From: Aestuariivirga sp.
GTDB taxonomy: Bacteria; Pseudomonadota; Alphaproteobacteria; Rhizobiales; Aestuariivirgaceae
Reading direction: 5' to 3'
Assembly (NCBI GenBank): GCA_020252385.1
Contig: JADCDC010000446.1
Span: forward strand, 1-5,591
Length of the DNA stretch: 5,591 bases
Shown: positions 4,405 through 5,591 of the stretch, piece after piece
How the letters are laid out: every line of letters begins with the position of its first letter
Numbering within the stretch: position 1 is the stretch's first letter
The notes under the pieces: model-generated
What the model saw: only the letters and a program-made list of their open reading frames with translations
Database searches by the model: none
Told to the model about the DNA's origin: nothing
Translations under genes and position numbers: made by a program

Positions 4405-5591
4405 ATGCCGCGCGCCGGGTTGCTGGATGTGAAACTGCTGTGGACCCGCAATGGGCCGGGTCCGGAACTCGACTGCCCGCACAGCCTGTTCGCGGTCCGG
4501 CCGGCGGAGGGGTCCGCAGGCTGGAAGGTGGTGCCGGAGCGGGCGGCGTGGCTGCTGGCGCGGCTGGCCGCCACACCCTCCGCATCGCGCGATGAGATCG
4601 GCCTTGCCGATGATGTCTTCCAGGCCTTTGCACTGCTGGTGCGTCTGTTCCAGGCGGAGGCCGGCTTCGCCACGCGCGAGTCGCACATCGTGGAGGCCTC
4701 GGGCGCGGCGCAGGTCGCGGTCGAACATGTGTGGGCGCCAGCGGCGCACATGGCGGCGGAGCTCGCCAGCCTCGCCATGAGCCATCTGGCGGGCGAAAAC
4801 AGCGTCACCCCCCGGATGATCGAGGATGCGACCACGGAATATCTGAGGCTCTGCGAGGAGGGACCGCGCACGACGCTGATCCATCTCCACGCCGAGGCAA
4901 GGCGGCGCCGCATACCCGCCGTGCTGCGCACGGCCGAAGAGATCCAGTTCGGGCAAGGGCGGAACCGCCGGCTGTTCGTTCGCAACATGACCGAGCGCAC
5001 CTCCTACGCCGGGGTGCAGCTTGCGGGCAACAAGACCCGGATGCTGGAGTCGCTGCGGGGCGCCGGGCTGCCGGTGCCGCGGCACATTCCGGTGGCCGAC
5101 CTCGCTGCCGCCCGGCAGGCCGCGGTGGATCTCGGCTTTCCGCTGGTGGTGAAGCCCGTCGACCGCGACCGTGGAGCAGGCGTTACGGCTGGCGTGACAT
5201 CGCTCCCGGCACTCGATGCCGCCTACCATCACGCCCGGCAGGCGAGCCCCCGGGTGGCGGTCGAACAGTTCATCCCCGGCGAGACGGTGCGGCTCCTGGC
5301 GATCGGCGGCGTGTTCATCACCGCCTGCCGGACCCAGGCCACGCCCGTGGTGGGCGACGGCCGCAGCACGGTGCGGCAGCTGGTGGAGAAGATCAACGCA
5401 GCACCGAACCGGGGCGCCGGACACACGCGGCCCCTGACCCGCATCGCCTTCGACGAGGAAGCCTTGGGCATCCTCAAGGGCCTGTCGCTGACGCCCGAGT
5501 CGGTGCTGCCCTTCGGCCGCACCATAAGGCTCCGCAGCACGAGCAACCTCTCCCGTGGGGGCGAGAGCATCTCTGTCGCCGACGTGATCCA
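4405..5591 (+). CDS. Cyanophycin-synthetase-like ATP-grasp ligase (C-terminus beyond window)
   Basis: Likely an ATP-dependent amide ligase related to cyanophycin synthetase (CphA), which builds a poly-aspartate/arginine polymer. The first 395 residues are visible; CphA is usually about 870-900, so a Mur-ligase-like half would lie outside. Residues 1 to about 150 correspond to the CphA N domain ('AGFATRES' and 'AQVAVEHVWAPAAHMAAELA' align with its second half). Then come 'ARRRRIP', 'EEIQFGQG', 'ERTSYAGVQLAGNK' (K210), the ATP-grasp lysine in 'LVVKPVD' (K250), 'VEQFIPGETVRLL' (E287), 'VVGDGRSTVRQLVEKIN', 'NRGAGHTRPLTRI' and 'LRSTSNLSRGGESISVADVI' (N381), all in CphA order. Two differences from classical CphA stand out: no HxxEH in the N domain, and a loop after K250 of 'DRDRGAGV' where CphA has DGNHGRGV. 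Substrates may therefore differ. The start is fixed by an upstream in-frame stop and an AAGGA site. Family is confident, exact reaction is not. Confidence 0.9.
   Translation, partial: MPRAGLLDVKLLWTRNGPGPELDCPHSLFAVRPAEGSAGWKVVPERAAWLLARLAATPSASRDEIGLADDVFQAFALLVRLFQAEAGFATRESHIVEASGAAQVAVEHVWAPAAHMAAELASLAMSHLAGENSVTPRMIEDATTEYLRLCEEGPRTTLIHLHAEARRRRIPAVLRTAEEIQFGQGRNRRLFVRNMTERTSYAGVQLAGNKTRMLESLRGAGLPVPRHIPVADLAAARQAAVDLGFPLVVKPVDRDRGAGVTAGVTSLPALDAAYHHARQASPRVAVEQFIPGETVRLLAIGGVFITACRTQATPVVGDGRSTVRQLVEKINAAPNRGAGHTRPLTRIAFDEEALGILKGLSLTPESVLPFGRTIRLRSTSNLSRGGESISVADVI

Overview
The window looks like chromosomal DNA of a GC-rich alphaproteobacterium. The main evidence is the outer-membrane protein, whose 'YDWSGIYAG' first strand and terminal '...GLNYKF' are typical of the Omp25/Omp31-like (OmpA-like, 8-stranded) surface barrels common in that class. 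Genus and family cannot be read from the sequence. No mobile element, CRISPR array, tRNA or rRNA was seen.

Layout from left to right: (1) 1-1374, minus strand: a TPR-containing sulfotransferase, cut at its C-terminus by the window edge. (2) 1375-1486: a short gap holding a perfect 26-nt hairpin, the likely terminator of the next gene. (3) 1487-3523, minus strand: a 678-residue secreted outer-membrane protein made of three complete tandem copies of an 8-strand barrel unit, about 24 predicted strands. This is the most unusual object here. (4) 3524-3871: a 348-base non-coding stretch with a structured leader just upstream of the barrel gene, in which an inverted repeat covers the ribosome-binding region, and a second hairpin further upstream. 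(5) 3872-4159, minus strand: a small beta-rich protein of unknown function. (6) 4160-4404: a divergent intergenic region with a small hairpin and two very short ORFs with good Shine-Dalgarno sequences. (7) 4405-5591, plus strand: the first 395 residues of a divergent cyanophycin-synthetase-like ATP-grasp ligase, running off the right edge.

There is no clear pathway linking these genes. The barrel gene and the sulfotransferase are on the same strand but a strong hairpin separates them, so co-transcription would need read-through. The small protein and the ligase diverge from a shared upstream region. The most noteworthy points are the triplicated barrel, with one cysteine pair per repeat in a predicted surface loop, its possible self-masking leader RNA, and the ligase's lack of the HxxEH motif seen in some cyanophycin synthetases.
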